64,000 bases of DNA from JAFGJQ01 sp964495075 (GCA_964495075.1 CAZBUJ010000020.1:1-64000), one strand, 5' to 3'. Positions 1 through 8,942 are shown, counted from the first letter of the stretch. Translations and numbers: made by a program. The notes: generated from the sequence alone by a model not told the origin.

Positions 1-60
1 CGCGGCCCCCCCCCCCCGCCCCCCCCCCGGGGGGCGCGCGGGCGGGCGCCCCCCCCCCGT
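1..60. other. low-complexity G/C run at contig start
   Basis: The first 60 bases are almost only C and G homopolymer runs. The same texture surrounds the N gap near 42,300, so this is most likely an assembly or sequencing artefact at a contig end rather than genomic sequence. Bases 61-176 that follow look like normal GC-rich leader DNA and contain no gene I can recognise; in particular the tail of rpsG, which often precedes fusA, is not visible. Confidence 0.6.
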
Positions 61-176
61 CGGCACTGCACCATCGGCGTGAGGGAAGGAGGGCCCGCGG
101 TGGTCCGACCGCGGTTCAGGCCGGCCGCCGGCCCGGTCCACGGCGCGGACGGGCGGCGATCCGAGGAGTCGGCGGG

Positions 177-2291
177 ATGAGCGTGAACCTGGCCAAAGTG
201 CGTAACATCGGCATCGCCGCGCACATCGACGCCGGCAAGACCACCACCACCGAGCGGATCCTGTACTACACGGGCAGGACCCACCGCATGGGCAACGTCG
301 ACGACGGGACGACGATCACCGACTTCGAGGAGCAGGAGCAGAAGCGGGGGATCACCATCTACTCGGCCGCCGTCACCTGCCCCTGGAAGAACCACCGGAT
401 CAACCTCATCGACACGCCGGGGCACGTGGACTTCACCGCGGAGGTCGAGCGCTCCCTGCGGGTGCTGGATGGGGCGGTGGCCGTGTTCGACGCCAAGGAA
501 GGCGTCGAAGCCCAGTCGGAGACGGTGTGGCGGCAGGCGGATCGCTATCGCGTGCCGCGGATCTGCTTCATCAACAAGATGGACAAGGTGGGGGCGGACT
601 TCACCCATGCCTTTCGCTCGATCGTCGAGCATCTTCATGCCAACCCGGTGGCACTCCAGATCCCGATCGGGGCGGAGGCGAGCTTCGAGGGTGTGATCGA
701 CCTGCTGACCCGCAAGGCGCTCTTTTTCGCGCCGGATCAGATGGGATCGAAGATCGATGCCCGAGACATCCCCGACGCCCTGCGTGACGAAGTCGAGACG
801 TGGCGGGCCCATCTCATCGAGCAGGTGGCCGAGACGTCGGACGAACTGACGGAGAAGTACCTCTCGGACGAGCCGATCGAGAGCGAGGAACTCAGGTCGG
901 CCCTGCGGGCGGCGACCATCGCCAACACCCTCCAGCCCGTGCTCTGTGGTTCCGCCCTGCGGTACATGGGCGTCCAGCCGCTCCTGGACGCCGTGTGTGA
1001 CTACCTGCCGTCACCGCTCGACGTGCCGCCGCCGATCGGACACGCCCCCGAGCGCAAGAGCCACCGCGGCCCGGCGATGGCGGCCACGGCCGACCTGCGG
1101 CGGGACATCACCCTGCGGGCCGATCCCGGCGAGCCGCTCGCCGCCCTCGTGTTCAAGATCGTGGCCGACAAGCCGCTCGATCTCTACTTCCTGCGGATTT
1201 ATGCGGGCACGCTTCGGCCTGGCGTGAAGATCCTTGACGCCAATACAGGGAAGAAGGAAGCCATCACCCGCATGTTCCGCGTGTTCGCCAAGCGGCGCGA
1301 ACAGCTCGAAGAGGCGGTGGCCGGCGACATCGTGGCGGCCATCGGACCCAAGGACGTGCTGACCGGGCACACGCTTTGCGATCCCCGCCGTCCGGTACTG
1401 CTCGAGTCGATCACGTTCCCCAAGACGGTGATCGTCCAGTCCATCGAGCCCACCTCCTCGCGGGACCGGGACAAGCTGGCCGATGCCCTGAAAGCCCTCG
1501 CCCGCCAGGACCCGACCTTCCGCCCCAAGATCGACCCGGAGACGGGCCAGACGCTGATCCAGGGCATGGGCGAGCTGCACCTGGCGGTCCTGGTCGAGCG
1601 ACTCACCCGGGACATGAACGTCGACGTGCACGTGGGCAAACCGCAGGCGTCGTACCGCGAAACGGTGGTGGGGACGGCCGAGGCGGAAGGGAGTTTCATC
1701 CGTGAGATCGGTGGTCGCACCCACTTCGCCGTATTGAAAGTGCGCGTGGAGCCGGTGCCGCTCGACGTCACCGGCGTCACGGAGCAGGTCGAGTCGGCTC
1801 TCGGCACCGGCGTCCTCCGAACGGAGTACGTGGAGGCCGCCGAATCGGGGATTCGCGGGGCGGCCACCGTCGGCCCGGTGATCGGGTATCCGTTGATCCA
1901 TTGGAAGGTCACCCTGCTCGGCGCCCAGCAGCATGACGCCGACAGTTCGGACGTCGCCTTTGAAAACGCAGGCCGACTGGCGTTTGAACGCGCGATGGCG
2001 GCGGCCTCCCCGATACTGTTGGAGCCGATTATGCGCATCGAGGTCTGTACCCCGGACGAGTATTTCGGGTCGATCAACGGGGACCTGAACGGGCGCCGGG
2101 CGGTGATCACGGGGACCGATCTCCGCGGCCGCAGTCGCGTGATCGCCGCGGAGGCCCCGCTCTCCGAGATGTTCGGGTACGTGACCGAGCTGCGGAGCCT
2201 TTCCCAGGGCCGCGCCTCGGTCACCATCGAGCCGTTGCGATACGCCCCCGTGCCGGAGGCGGTGGTGCGTCGGATGCTGGGGAAAGCGTGA
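177..2291 (+). CDS. fusA: elongation factor G
   Basis: Encodes a 704-residue translational GTPase that moves tRNAs and mRNA through the ribosome. The G motifs are clear: G1 AHIDAGKT at 15-22, G3 DTPGH at 79-83 and G4 NKMD at 133-136, followed by domains II-V as expected for EF-G. The switch region reads NVDDGTTITDFEEQEQKRGIT, unlike the common GAATMDWMEQEQERGIT form. Domain II carries an extra segment around residues 288-318. Both traits recall the divergent EF-G paralogues (spdEFG types) of planctomycetes and spirochaetes, so whether this is the housekeeping copy or a paralogue is open. The ATG is preceded by GAGGAG at 163-168. It sits about 200 bp upstream of rpsJ with no tuf gene in between. 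Confidence 0.93.
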   Translation: MSVNLAKVRNIGIAAHIDAGKTTTTERILYYTGRTHRMGNVDDGTTITDFEEQEQKRGITIYSAAVTCPWKNHRINLIDTPGHVDFTAEVERSLRVLDGAVAVFDAKEGVEAQSETVWRQADRYRVPRICFINKMDKVGADFTHAFRSIVEHLHANPVALQIPIGAEASFEGVIDLLTRKALFFAPDQMGSKIDARDIPDALRDEVETWRAHLIEQVAETSDELTEKYLSDEPIESEELRSALRAATIANTLQPVLCGSALRYMGVQPLLDAVCDYLPSPLDVPPPIGHAPERKSHRGPAMAATADLRRDITLRADPGEPLAALVFKIVADKPLDLYFLRIYAGTLRPGVKILDANTGKKEAITRMFRVFAKRREQLEEAVAGDIVAAIGPKDVLTGHTLCDPRRPVLLESITFPKTVIVQSIEPTSSRDRDKLADALKALARQDPTFRPKIDPETGQTLIQGMGELHLAVLVERLTRDMNVDVHVGKPQASYRETVVGTAEAEGSFIREIGGRTHFAVLKVRVEPVPLDVTGVTEQVESALGTGVLRTEYVEAAESGIRGAATVGPVIGYPLIHWKVTLLGAQQHDADSSDVAFENAGRLAFERAMAAASPILLEPIMRIEVCTPDEYFGSINGDLNGRRAVITGTDLRGRSRVIAAEAPLSEMFGYVTELRSLSQGRASVTIEPLRYAPVPEAVVRRMLGKA

Positions 2292-2390
2292 GGGCGGGGC
2301 GGCGTTGGCCGGCCGGGCAAACGGATTGCAGTCTGGCTGGATTCGCCGCGCGGTTTGTAATTTTTCTTGCGTTCTTCCCCCGTCGAGGTG

Positions 2391-2418
2391 TTGACAAACG
2401 CCGTCGAGCGGGTAGGTT
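2391..2418 (+). promoter_or_regulatory. sigma70-type promoter of the S10 operon
   Basis: TTGACA at 2391-2396 and TAGGTT at 2413-2418 are separated by 16 bases. An AT-rich stretch with TAATTTTTCTTG lies just upstream and could act as an UP element. Transcription would start near 2425, giving a leader of about 70 bases before rpsJ. The promoter lies between fusA and rpsJ, so the ribosomal genes can be transcribed independently of fusA. Confidence 0.65.
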
Positions 2419-2493
2419 AGCCCGTCTGTCGCGCTGGGGCTGCGACAGTGTGGATGGAGATTGCGCAGGCTGTTTTTTGGGGCAGGCAAGGGC

Positions 2494-2808
2494 ATGACGG
2501 CGGCGTCGAACAGGATTCGGATACGAATGGAGGCATACGACCATGGAGCGTTGGATGCTTCCGCCCGCGAGATTGTCGAACATGCCAAGCGGACCAGCGC
2601 CGTGGTACACGGGCCCGTGCTGTTGCCCACGCGAATCGAACGATATACAGTCCTTCGCGGTCCGCACATCGACAAGAAATCTCGGGAGCAGTTTGAGTTA
2701 CGGACACACAAGCGCCTGATTGACATTTACGATCCGACTCCTCGGACGGTCGAGGCGTTGAACCGGCTCGTTGTTCCTGCCGGTGTGTTTATCCGCATCA
2801 AGACGTAG
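2494..2808 (+). CDS. rpsJ: 30S ribosomal protein S10
   Basis: Encodes the 104-residue S10 protein of the small subunit head, which is also the NusE partner in transcription antitermination in well-studied bacteria. The family core is plain: NRIRIRMEAYDH near the N terminus, LPTRIERYTVLR in the middle and the tRNA/NusB-contact end terminating in IRIKT. The ATG at 2494 was chosen because it places the family-typical basic N terminus directly at the start; a TTG at 2461 would add eleven residues with no family support. It is the first gene after the promoter at 2391-2418. Confidence 0.95.
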   Translation: MTAASNRIRIRMEAYDHGALDASAREIVEHAKRTSAVVHGPVLLPTRIERYTVLRGPHIDKKSREQFELRTHKRLIDIYDPTPRTVEALNRLVVPAGVFIRIKT

Positions 2809-2980
2809 CCTCGGATGCGTCGATTCGCCCGCCGGGGTCGCCCAGCAGGGACCGGGCGAGCGCGGCGAACTCTTGAAATACATTCAGCTGTGTGAGTTGG
2901 ATCGCACGGCATGGGATCACCGGAGCGAAAAGGGTCAGTCCCTACGGTGGCGGCGGACCCTCGAAAGTGAACAGACTGTC

Positions 2981-3628
2981 ATGATACCGGCATTGCTTGG
3001 CAGGAAAATCGGCATGACGCGCGTGTGCGACAACGGCGGCAGGGTCACGCCGGTCACCGTGGTGCAGGCGGGTCCGTGCACGGTGATGCAGGTGCGCACG
3101 ATGGCGTGCGACGGGTACGACGCGGTCCAGATCGGCTTCGAGGACGTGAAGCCGCACCGCTCGACCAAGCCGTTGATCGGTCACGCCGCCCAGGCGGGGA
3201 CCGGGCCGAAGCGGGTGCACCGCGAAGTGCGGTTGTCGGCGGAGGCGGACGTGGCCCGGGGCGACGTTCTGACCGTGGACCTGTTCGCCGAGGATGTCGG
3301 GTTCGTCGACGTCACCGGCGTGTCGAAGGGCCGCGGGTTCACCGGCGTGATGCGTCGCTGGGGCTTCGGCGGTCAGCAGGCGAGCCACGGCGTGGAACGC
3401 AAGCACCGGTCGCCGGGCAGCATCTGTGGGCACGCCTCCGGGGCCAAGGGCCGCGGGATCAAGAAGGGCATGAGGATGGCCGGCCAGCACGGGAACAAGG
3501 TCCGTACCAGCCGGTGCCAGCGCCTGCTCGGCGTCGACAAGGAGAACAATCTGCTGCTGATCAAGGGGAGCATCCCGGGGCCCAACGGGGCGCTGGTCTT
3601 CGTTCGGCAGTCGAAGACGAAGCCCTAG
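2981..3628 (+). CDS. rplC: 50S ribosomal protein L3
   Basis: Encodes the 215-residue L3 protein, an early-assembling 23S rRNA binder near the peptidyl transferase centre. The start MIPALLGRKIGMTRV is the usual L3 opening, and the central loop contains SKGRGFTGVMRRWGF and HGVERKHRSPGSIC, the conserved rRNA-contact segment. The reading frame is open for 70 codons upstream of the ATG at 2981, but that part has no L3 similarity. It lies 172 bp after rpsJ, an unusually wide gap for this operon. Confidence 0.96.
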   Translation: MIPALLGRKIGMTRVCDNGGRVTPVTVVQAGPCTVMQVRTMACDGYDAVQIGFEDVKPHRSTKPLIGHAAQAGTGPKRVHREVRLSAEADVARGDVLTVDLFAEDVGFVDVTGVSKGRGFTGVMRRWGFGGQQASHGVERKHRSPGSICGHASGAKGRGIKKGMRMAGQHGNKVRTSRCQRLLGVDKENNLLLIKGSIPGPNGALVFVRQSKTKP

Positions 3629-3709
3629 GGTTGCCGGATCCCTGAGATTCTGGGTCCTTGGGCGTTTTGGTCCCGGGGATGCCGGCCGGGCCCGCTCGAG
3701 AGGCCGAGG

Positions 3710-4393
3710 ATGATAGACGTCATGATTTCGGTGCCAGTGGTTGACATGCAGGGCAAGGACGCCGGGTCGATGGAAATCGATCCGAACGCTCTTGGCGGGC
3801 GGGTACGTCCGAAGCTATTGAAGCAGGCGATCGTGGCCTATCGCGCCAACCAGCGCCAGGGCAGTGCGCGGACGAAGAGCCGTGGCATGGTCGAAGGGTC
3901 GACCCGGAAGCTGTACCGTCAGAAGGGCACGGGCAACGCCCGGATGGGGACGGTCCGCACCAACATCCGTCGCGGCGGCGGCGTCGCGTTCGCCAAGGGC
4001 GAACAGAACTGGCGCAAGGACCTACCCAAGAAGATGCGACGATTGGCGCGGAACAACGCCATCCTCGCCAAGCTGACCAGCCAGGAAGCCGTCATCGTCA
4101 AAGACCTCGCCTTCGATACCCCCAAGACTAAAGATTTCGTCGCGCTGCTCCAGGCCATCGGTGCCGATCGGGGCTGCCTGGTCGCCTTGGACGAGCGGAA
4201 CGAGGCGATCTACCGGTCGGGGCGGAACATCCCCAAGATCGACATTCGCCCGGTGCGGCATTTGAACGCCTACGAGGTGCTCCGCCGGCCGCGGCTGGTG
4301 TTCTCGATGCGGGCATTCGAGATTCTGAAGAGCGATCCGGTCACCATGCGGCCGGAGCAGGGCGGTGCGGACGAGGAGGCCGGCGGCTCCTAG
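3710..4393 (+). CDS. rplD: 50S ribosomal protein L4
   Basis: Encodes a 227-residue L4, lining the peptide exit tunnel and, in some bacteria, feeding back on S10 operon expression. The tunnel loop is recognisable in the segment GSARTKSRGMVEGSTRKLYRQKGTGNARMG-type sequence near residues 50-80. The protein is about 20 residues longer than typical L4 because of an acidic, Glu/Asp/Gly-rich C-terminal tail. A GAGG element lies seven or so bases before the ATG at 3710; a second ATG four codons later is also possible. Confidence 0.95.
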   Translation: MIDVMISVPVVDMQGKDAGSMEIDPNALGGRVRPKLLKQAIVAYRANQRQGSARTKSRGMVEGSTRKLYRQKGTGNARMGTVRTNIRRGGGVAFAKGEQNWRKDLPKKMRRLARNNAILAKLTSQEAVIVKDLAFDTPKTKDFVALLQAIGADRGCLVALDERNEAIYRSGRNIPKIDIRPVRHLNAYEVLRRPRLVFSMRAFEILKSDPVTMRPEQGGADEEAGGS

Positions 4394-4416
4394 GCGGAGC
4401 GGCGGAACGCAGAACG

Positions 4417-4728
4417 ATGGACATCTACCACATCATCAAACGGCCGCTGGTCACCGAGAAGGGGACGCACCAGAGCACGGCGAGCCACGACCGGACGCGG
4501 ACGAAGCCGGCCCGTGGCGGGGCCTTCACGTTCGAGGTGCACGCCGAGGCGACGAAGCCGATGATCAAGCAGGCCATCGAGAAAATCTACAACGTCAAGG
4601 TGCAAACGGTTCGCACCGCCAACCGGCGTGGCAAGCGTCGGCGGGTACGTTTCAAGATCGGCAAGACGGCGGATACGAAGAAAGCCGTGGTGGTCCTCCG
4701 CCAGGGCTTCCATATTGATCTGTTCTAG
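4417..4728 (+). CDS. rplW: 50S ribosomal protein L23
   Basis: Encodes the 103-residue L23, which sits at the exit-tunnel mouth and is the docking site for trigger factor and SRP in characterised ribosomes. The start MDIYHIIKRPLVTEKGT and the later segment VKVQTVRTANRRGKRRR are diagnostic. A short basic insertion of about a dozen residues follows the N-terminal helix. It begins 23 bp after rplD. Confidence 0.95.
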   Translation: MDIYHIIKRPLVTEKGTHQSTASHDRTRTKPARGGAFTFEVHAEATKPMIKQAIEKIYNVKVQTVRTANRRGKRRRVRFKIGKTADTKKAVVVLRQGFHIDLF

Positions 4729-4786
4729 GACGAGCGAGAGTCACGACGACGCGGCCGGCAGCGGCCGGCAACCGGATCGATTCGCG

Positions 4787-5653
4787 ATGGGCATCAAGAT
4801 TTACAGGCCGACCTCTCCCGGACGCCGCAAGTCGTCGGTGAACGATTTTGACGAGATTACGGACAAGCGGAAGCGGCCTGAGAAGGCGTTGTGCGAGCGG
4901 CTCAAGAAACACGGCGGTCGCAATCATCACGGCTGCATCACCGCCCGTTGCCGCGGGGGCGGGGCCCGCAAGATCTACCGGCGGATCGATTTCCGCCGGC
5001 GGAAGGATGACTGCGCGGCCACGGTCCTGGGTGTCGAGTACGATCCCAACCGGTCGTGCCACATCGCGCTGCTCCGGTACGCCGACGGGGAGAAGCGTTA
5101 CATCCTCGCCCCGCTCGGCATCCAGGTCGGCGAGAGCCTGGAGAGCGGCGAGCACGTCGAACCCAAGGTGGGCAACTGCATGCCCCTGCGTTCCATTCCG
5201 GTCGGCATGGACGTGCACAACATCGAGCTCAACGCCGGGCAGGGCGGAAAGATGGCCCGGTCGGCGGGCGCCGCTTGCCGGTTGCTGGCGCGGGAAGGGA
5301 GCTGGGCGACGCTGGTGATGCCGTCCGGGGAAATGCGTCAGGTGCGGGTCGAGTGCCGGGCCACCATCGGCCAGATCGGCAACATCGAGCACCAGAACCT
5401 CCGCTGGGGCAAGGCGGGTCGGACCCGTCATCGCGGTCGCCGGCCGCGCGTGCGCGGCAGCGCCAAGAACCCGGTCGACCACCCGCTGGGCGGCGGCGAG
5501 GGTCGCCGCTGCGGCGGTCGCCACCCGTGCAGCCCGACCGGCATTCTGGCCAAGGGCGGCGCCACGCGGAGCCCCAACAAGCCGTCGAACAAGCGCATTT
5601 TGCGCCGGCGCAAGAGTAAGCGATATGGGCAATTGGTATTGCCCCGCAAATAA
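4787..5653 (+). CDS. rplB: 50S ribosomal protein L2
   Basis: Encodes the 288-residue L2, needed for subunit association and peptidyl transferase activity. The conserved C-terminal region is intact, with VDHPLGGGEGR, the family hallmark that includes the essential histidine, followed by a basic tail. The start MGIKIYRPTSPGRR fits the family. The frame is open further upstream through the end of rplW, but the ATG at 4787 is the one with L2-like sequence. Confidence 0.97.
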   Translation: MGIKIYRPTSPGRRKSSVNDFDEITDKRKRPEKALCERLKKHGGRNHHGCITARCRGGGARKIYRRIDFRRRKDDCAATVLGVEYDPNRSCHIALLRYADGEKRYILAPLGIQVGESLESGEHVEPKVGNCMPLRSIPVGMDVHNIELNAGQGGKMARSAGAACRLLAREGSWATLVMPSGEMRQVRVECRATIGQIGNIEHQNLRWGKAGRTRHRGRRPRVRGSAKNPVDHPLGGGEGRRCGGRHPCSPTGILAKGGATRSPNKPSNKRILRRRKSKRYGQLVLPRK

Positions 5654-5763
5654 AGCATCTGGAAATACCGGGAGCGTGGTGCCGTATGCGATTCACCGCG
5701 GCGTGATTCGAACTGCGGCGTCGATGGTCTGGACGATTCGCTTGGAAGGATGAGGTTCGCACG

Positions 5764-6030
5764 ATGTCGCGATCTCAAAAAAAGGGTCCGTATGTGGATG
5801 AGAAACTCTTTCGCAAGGTCATGCGGGCGAAGGAGCTGAACGCGAACCAGCCCATTCGGACGTGGGCCCGGCGGTGCACCATCGTGCCCGAGTTCGTGGG
5901 CCACAAGTTCGACATCCACAACGGCAAGATATTCGTCTCCCTGCTGGTGACCGAGGACATGGTCGGGCACAAACTCGGGGAGTTCAGCCCGACCCGCACG
6001 TTTCGCGGGCATGGGGGAGGCAAGCGATAA
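5764..6030 (+). CDS. rpsS: 30S ribosomal protein S19
   Basis: Encodes the 88-residue S19 of the 30S head, contacting 16S rRNA with S13. The motifs SRSQKKGPYVDEKL and VTEDMVGHKLGEFSPTRTF are typical. GAGG lies ahead of the ATG. There are 110 bp between rplB and this gene, without a recognisable feature. Confidence 0.96.
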   Translation: MSRSQKKGPYVDEKLFRKVMRAKELNANQPIRTWARRCTIVPEFVGHKFDIHNGKIFVSLLVTEDMVGHKLGEFSPTRTFRGHGGGKR

Positions 6031-6116
6031 GGTGATCGCCCCACGGTTCCGGTCGCCCGCTCGGCCGTGCGGTGACCGGGCGGGAGGTTCGATTCGGCGG
6101 GCGAGGAACGAGCATC

Positions 6117-6470
6117 ATGGCGAGGGAAGTACAAAGCCAGAACGAATGGCGGGCCGTACACCGGTTCGCCCGGATCAGTCCCCGCAAGGCGCGGCTGGTC
6201 ATGTCCCTGATCCGGGGACGTGCGTGTCACGAGGCGTTGGACATCCTGCGGTTCAACCACCGGCGGGCCAGCGGCATGATCGCCGCCGTGTTGCGATCGG
6301 CGATCAACAACGCGGAGCACGCGGAGGCGGACCCGGCCCGGCTGGTCGTTTCCGAAGCCCGGGTCGACGGCGGTCCGTATTACCGCCGGTGGCGTCCCAA
6401 GGACCGGGGGCGGGCCCATCCCATCGCCCGGCGGACCAGCCATCTGATCGTGCGGGTGACTGAACGGTAA
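6117..6470 (+). CDS. rplV: 50S ribosomal protein L22
   Basis: Encodes the 117-residue L22, whose long beta hairpin lines the exit tunnel. The N-terminal segment HRFARISPRKARLVMSLIRG and the hairpin region with RRWRPKDRGRAHPIARRTSH are characteristic. The ATG at 6117 was chosen because it places the family core at the normal distance from the start and has GAGGAA about ten bases upstream; an upstream in-frame start at 6072 would add 15 residues without similarity. Confidence 0.95.
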   Translation: MAREVQSQNEWRAVHRFARISPRKARLVMSLIRGRACHEALDILRFNHRRASGMIAAVLRSAINNAEHAEADPARLVVSEARVDGGPYYRRWRPKDRGRAHPIARRTSHLIVRVTER

Positions 6471-6536
6471 GCACCGAGCGGAACGCCGCGAGTCGGCGGG
6501 CGCCGGCCAGGCGGCCGAGCGGACGAGGAGCAAGAC

Positions 6537-7235
6537 GTGGGTCAAAAGGTCAATCCAATCGGATTCCGGATGGGAGTGACAGAGGACTGGCGTTCTCACT
6601 GGTACCCCCCGACGAAGAAAGACTTCGGCGAGTGCCTGGTCGAGGACCAGAAGATCCGGCGATACATCGATCAGCGCCTGAACCGGCAGCCCCCCTACGC
6701 CGCCGTGTCGAAGGTCGTCATCCGTCGCACCCGGAACGAGGTGGAGGTCGTGCTCCACACCGCCCGCCCGGGCCTGGTCATCGGCCCGAAAGGGGCCGAG
6801 GTCGACAAGCTGCGGGAGGAACTGGAGGACCTGGTCGACCGCAAGGTCAAGGTGACGATCCAGGAGATCCAGTCGCCCGACGTGGATGCCCAGTTGCTCG
6901 CGGAATCGGTGGCCGAGCAACTGCGCAAGCGGGCCGGCTTCCGCCGGGTGATGAAGATGCGGATTGAGGCGGCCATGCAGGCCGGGGCCAAGGGCTGCAA
7001 GATCATGTGCAGCGGTCGACTGGGCGGGGCGGAGATGGCCCGCCGCGAGACGCAGATCCGCGGCTCGATCCCGCTGCACACGCTCCAGGCCCACGTGGAC
7101 TACGGGTATGCGGTGAGCAGGACCACGTACGGCGTCATCGGTGTCAAGGTCTGGCTCTACAGCGGCAATTACGGCGAGGAGGTCACCCTGCAGGCGGTGG
7201 AGCCGCGGCGGGGCCGCCGGGGGAAGCGTGGATGA
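6537..7235 (+). CDS. rpsC: 30S ribosomal protein S3
   Basis: Encodes the 232-residue S3, part of the mRNA entry channel. It starts with GTG (MGQKVNPIGFRMG in the protein) preceded by GAGGAG. The KH domain carries the GPKG loop in VIGPKGAEVDKL, and the C-terminal half includes GAKGCKIMCSGRLGGAEMAR, the conserved S3 core. Confidence 0.97.
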   Translation: MGQKVNPIGFRMGVTEDWRSHWYPPTKKDFGECLVEDQKIRRYIDQRLNRQPPYAAVSKVVIRRTRNEVEVVLHTARPGLVIGPKGAEVDKLREELEDLVDRKVKVTIQEIQSPDVDAQLLAESVAEQLRKRAGFRRVMKMRIEAAMQAGAKGCKIMCSGRLGGAEMARRETQIRGSIPLHTLQAHVDYGYAVSRTTYGVIGVKVWLYSGNYGEEVTLQAVEPRRGRRGKRG

Positions 7236-7305
7236 TGTGGGGTCGGGTTGCCCGACCGGGCACCGGCGATCCGGAGAGCGGGTCGCGGTGTAACGGAGAT
7301 TGGCC

Positions 7306-7725
7306 ATGGCGATGATGCCGAAGCGAGTGAAATTCCGAAAAGCCCACCGGGGCAAGATCCGCGGTTGCGCGACGCGCGGAACCAAGGTCTCCTTCGGGGA
7401 CTTCGGGCTTCAAGTGCTGTCCCCCGGGTGGATCACCGCCCGGCAGATCGAGGCCGGCCGCGTGGCCGCCACCCACTTCCTTCACCGCGAGGGACGGGTG
7501 TACGTGCGGATCTTCCCCGATCACCCCGTGTCGGCCAAGCCGCTGGAGACGCGCATGGGCAAGGGCAAGGGCGAGCCGGAGCAGTGGGTGTCCCGCGTCC
7601 GGGCCGGCCGCGTGATTTACGAGATCGGCGGCGTCGAGGAGAGTATCGCCAAGCTGGCACTGGTTCGGGTGGCCAACAAGATGCCGTTCCGCTGTCGCTT
7701 CGTGAAGCGGCAGCACGGGCTGTAG
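7306..7725 (+). CDS. rplP: 50S ribosomal protein L16
   Basis: Encodes the 139-residue L16 that contacts the A-site tRNA region of the large subunit. MMPKRVKFRKAHRGKIRG and VSRVRAGRVIYEIGGV mark the family. The ATG at 7306 has CGGAG seven bases upstream and was preferred over a TTG two codons earlier; further ATGs follow at 7312 and 7315, so the exact start is uncertain by a few codons. Confidence 0.95.
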   Translation: MAMMPKRVKFRKAHRGKIRGCATRGTKVSFGDFGLQVLSPGWITARQIEAGRVAATHFLHREGRVYVRIFPDHPVSAKPLETRMGKGKGEPEQWVSRVRAGRVIYEIGGVEESIAKLALVRVANKMPFRCRFVKRQHGL

Positions 7726-7781
7726 CCCCCGGCGTTCCACGGTCCGGCGGGCCCAGCGGGAAAAGGGCCTGCCGAGAGATG

Positions 7782-7825
7782 GGCCCAACGGGAGACTGGC
7801 CCAACGGGAGACTGGCACAGCGGGA
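7782..7825 (+). repeat. 16-bp tandem repeat between rplP and rpmC
   Basis: The unit GGCCCAACGGGAGACT occurs at 7782-7797 and 7798-7813 and is followed by a degenerate partial copy to 7825. A related word, GGGCCCAGCGGGA, lies upstream near 7750, and GGGCCCAACG recurs at 11,800 between rplR and rpsE. No gene is encoded here. The repeat stands just before the rpmC start. Confidence 0.7.
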
Positions 7826-7834
7826 ATCGATGAG

Positions 7835-8083
7835 ATGAAGATCGCCGAGTTGCGAGAGATGAAATCCGAGGAGTTGCACGGGGAGCTGGACCGGCTCCGC
7901 CGACACCTGTTCGACCTGCGGGCTCAGCGGGTGACCGAGAAGCTGGAGAACCCCAACCAGGTGGGTCAGGCCCGGCGCGACATCGCGCGGATCTTCACCG
8001 TGCTCAAGGAGCGCGGTGAGACGGGGATCGAGGAGCAGCAGTATCACCTCGAAGCGTCGGCCACGCACCGGCGGGGCGGGTAA
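7835..8083 (+). CDS. rpmC: 50S ribosomal protein L29
   Basis: Encodes an 82-residue L29, a helical hairpin beside the exit tunnel. MKIAELREMKSEEL and the later NPNQVGQARRDIARIFTVL are typical. About 15 residues after the second helix form a non-conserved tail ending in RRGG. Confidence 0.94.
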   Translation: MKIAELREMKSEELHGELDRLRRHLFDLRAQRVTEKLENPNQVGQARRDIARIFTVLKERGETGIEEQQYHLEASATHRRGG

Positions 8084-8141
8084 CGGCCGGTGGGCCGCGG
8101 CCCGGGGCGGCGAACGGAGTTAACGGAGGATTGAGTGCGGC

Positions 8142-8429
8142 ATGGCAGAGACGGCGACGAACAACGACGGAGTCGGCAGCGGAACCGAACGGCGACTGCG
8201 GGCGTCCCAGGTCGGTGTGGTCACCTCCGACAAGGGTGACAAGACGATCGTGGTGGTGTGCAACCGTCTAACCAAGCACACCAAGTACGGCAAGTACATG
8301 CGACGCCGGACCAAGCTGCTCGTGCACGACGAGAAGAACGAGGCGAAGGTCGGAGACATGGTGCAGGTGGCGGCCTGCCGGCCGGTGTCGAAGACCAAGA
8401 GTTGGCGGTTGGTCAAGGTACTTTCGTAG
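8142..8429 (+). CDS. rpsQ: 30S ribosomal protein S17
   Basis: Encodes a 95-residue S17, an OB-fold 16S rRNA binder. The core begins at RASQVGVVTSDKGDKTIVV; the first 20 residues are a polar extension not found in short S17 proteins. GGAGG at about 8125 precedes the ATG. Confidence 0.94.
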   Translation: MAETATNNDGVGSGTERRLRASQVGVVTSDKGDKTIVVVCNRLTKHTKYGKYMRRRTKLLVHDEKNEAKVGDMVQVAACRPVSKTKSWRLVKVLS

Positions 8430-8471
8430 ACGGGATCGCCCGTTCGAGCGCTGACGGCGCGTAGGTGTCCG

Positions 8472-8891
8472 ATGATTCAGATGCAGACCATGGTCGACGT
8501 GGCTGACAACACTGGGGCCAAGCAGGCCCAGGTGATTGCGGTGCTCGGGAAAGGGAGTACGGCCCGCAGCGGCAAGTACCGCCTGAAGCGGGCCGAGGTG
8601 GGGGACATTGTCCTGGTGGCCGTCAAGAAGGCCCTGCCCAACAGTGACTTCGTGGGTGGGATGTCGCGGAAGGACCGGTCGACGCGGCGCAAGGCCCGAG
8701 CCGTCGTGGTGCGGGCCCGCAAGGCCACGCGGCGGCCGGACGGCAGCTACGTTCGGTTCGACAGCAACGCTGTCGTTCTCCTGGACGCCAACAACGATCC
8801 GCGGGGCACGCGGATCTTCGGGGCCGTGGCTCGCGAGCTGCGCGAGCGGGGCTACATGAAGATCATCTCGCTGGCCGACGAGGTGGTGTGA
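8472..8891 (+). CDS. rplN: 50S ribosomal protein L14 with insertions
   Basis: Encodes L14, which forms part of intersubunit bridges and contacts L19. The start MIQMQTMVDVADNTGAK and the end TRIFGAVARELRERGYMKIIS are standard. The protein has 139 residues against about 122 usually. The extra length comes from two short basic insertions, one after VLGKG (STARSGKYRL region) and one around GGMSRKDRSTRRK. These lie in surface loops by comparison with the known fold. Confidence 0.95.
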   Translation: MIQMQTMVDVADNTGAKQAQVIAVLGKGSTARSGKYRLKRAEVGDIVLVAVKKALPNSDFVGGMSRKDRSTRRKARAVVVRARKATRRPDGSYVRFDSNAVVLLDANNDPRGTRIFGAVARELRERGYMKIISLADEVV

Positions 8892-8902
8892 CGCGGCGGT
8901 GA

Positions 8903-8942
8903 GCGAATGACCGAATGCGAATGACCGAATGCGAATGACGGA
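8903..8942 (+). repeat. 14-bp tandem repeat between rplN and rplX
   Basis: The unit GCGAATGACCGAAT occurs at 8903-8916 and 8917-8930, with a partial third copy to 8942. A diverged copy continues towards the rplX start at 8966. No protein or RNA gene is visible; the repeat fills most of the 74-bp spacer. Confidence 0.75.

Noticed and set aside
1011..2726. Long minus-strand open frame (571 codons) opposite fusA
   Set aside because: It is antisense to a clear fusA and rpsJ, rich in Arg, His, Gly and Pro as expected for GC-rich shadow frames, and has no recognisable domain.
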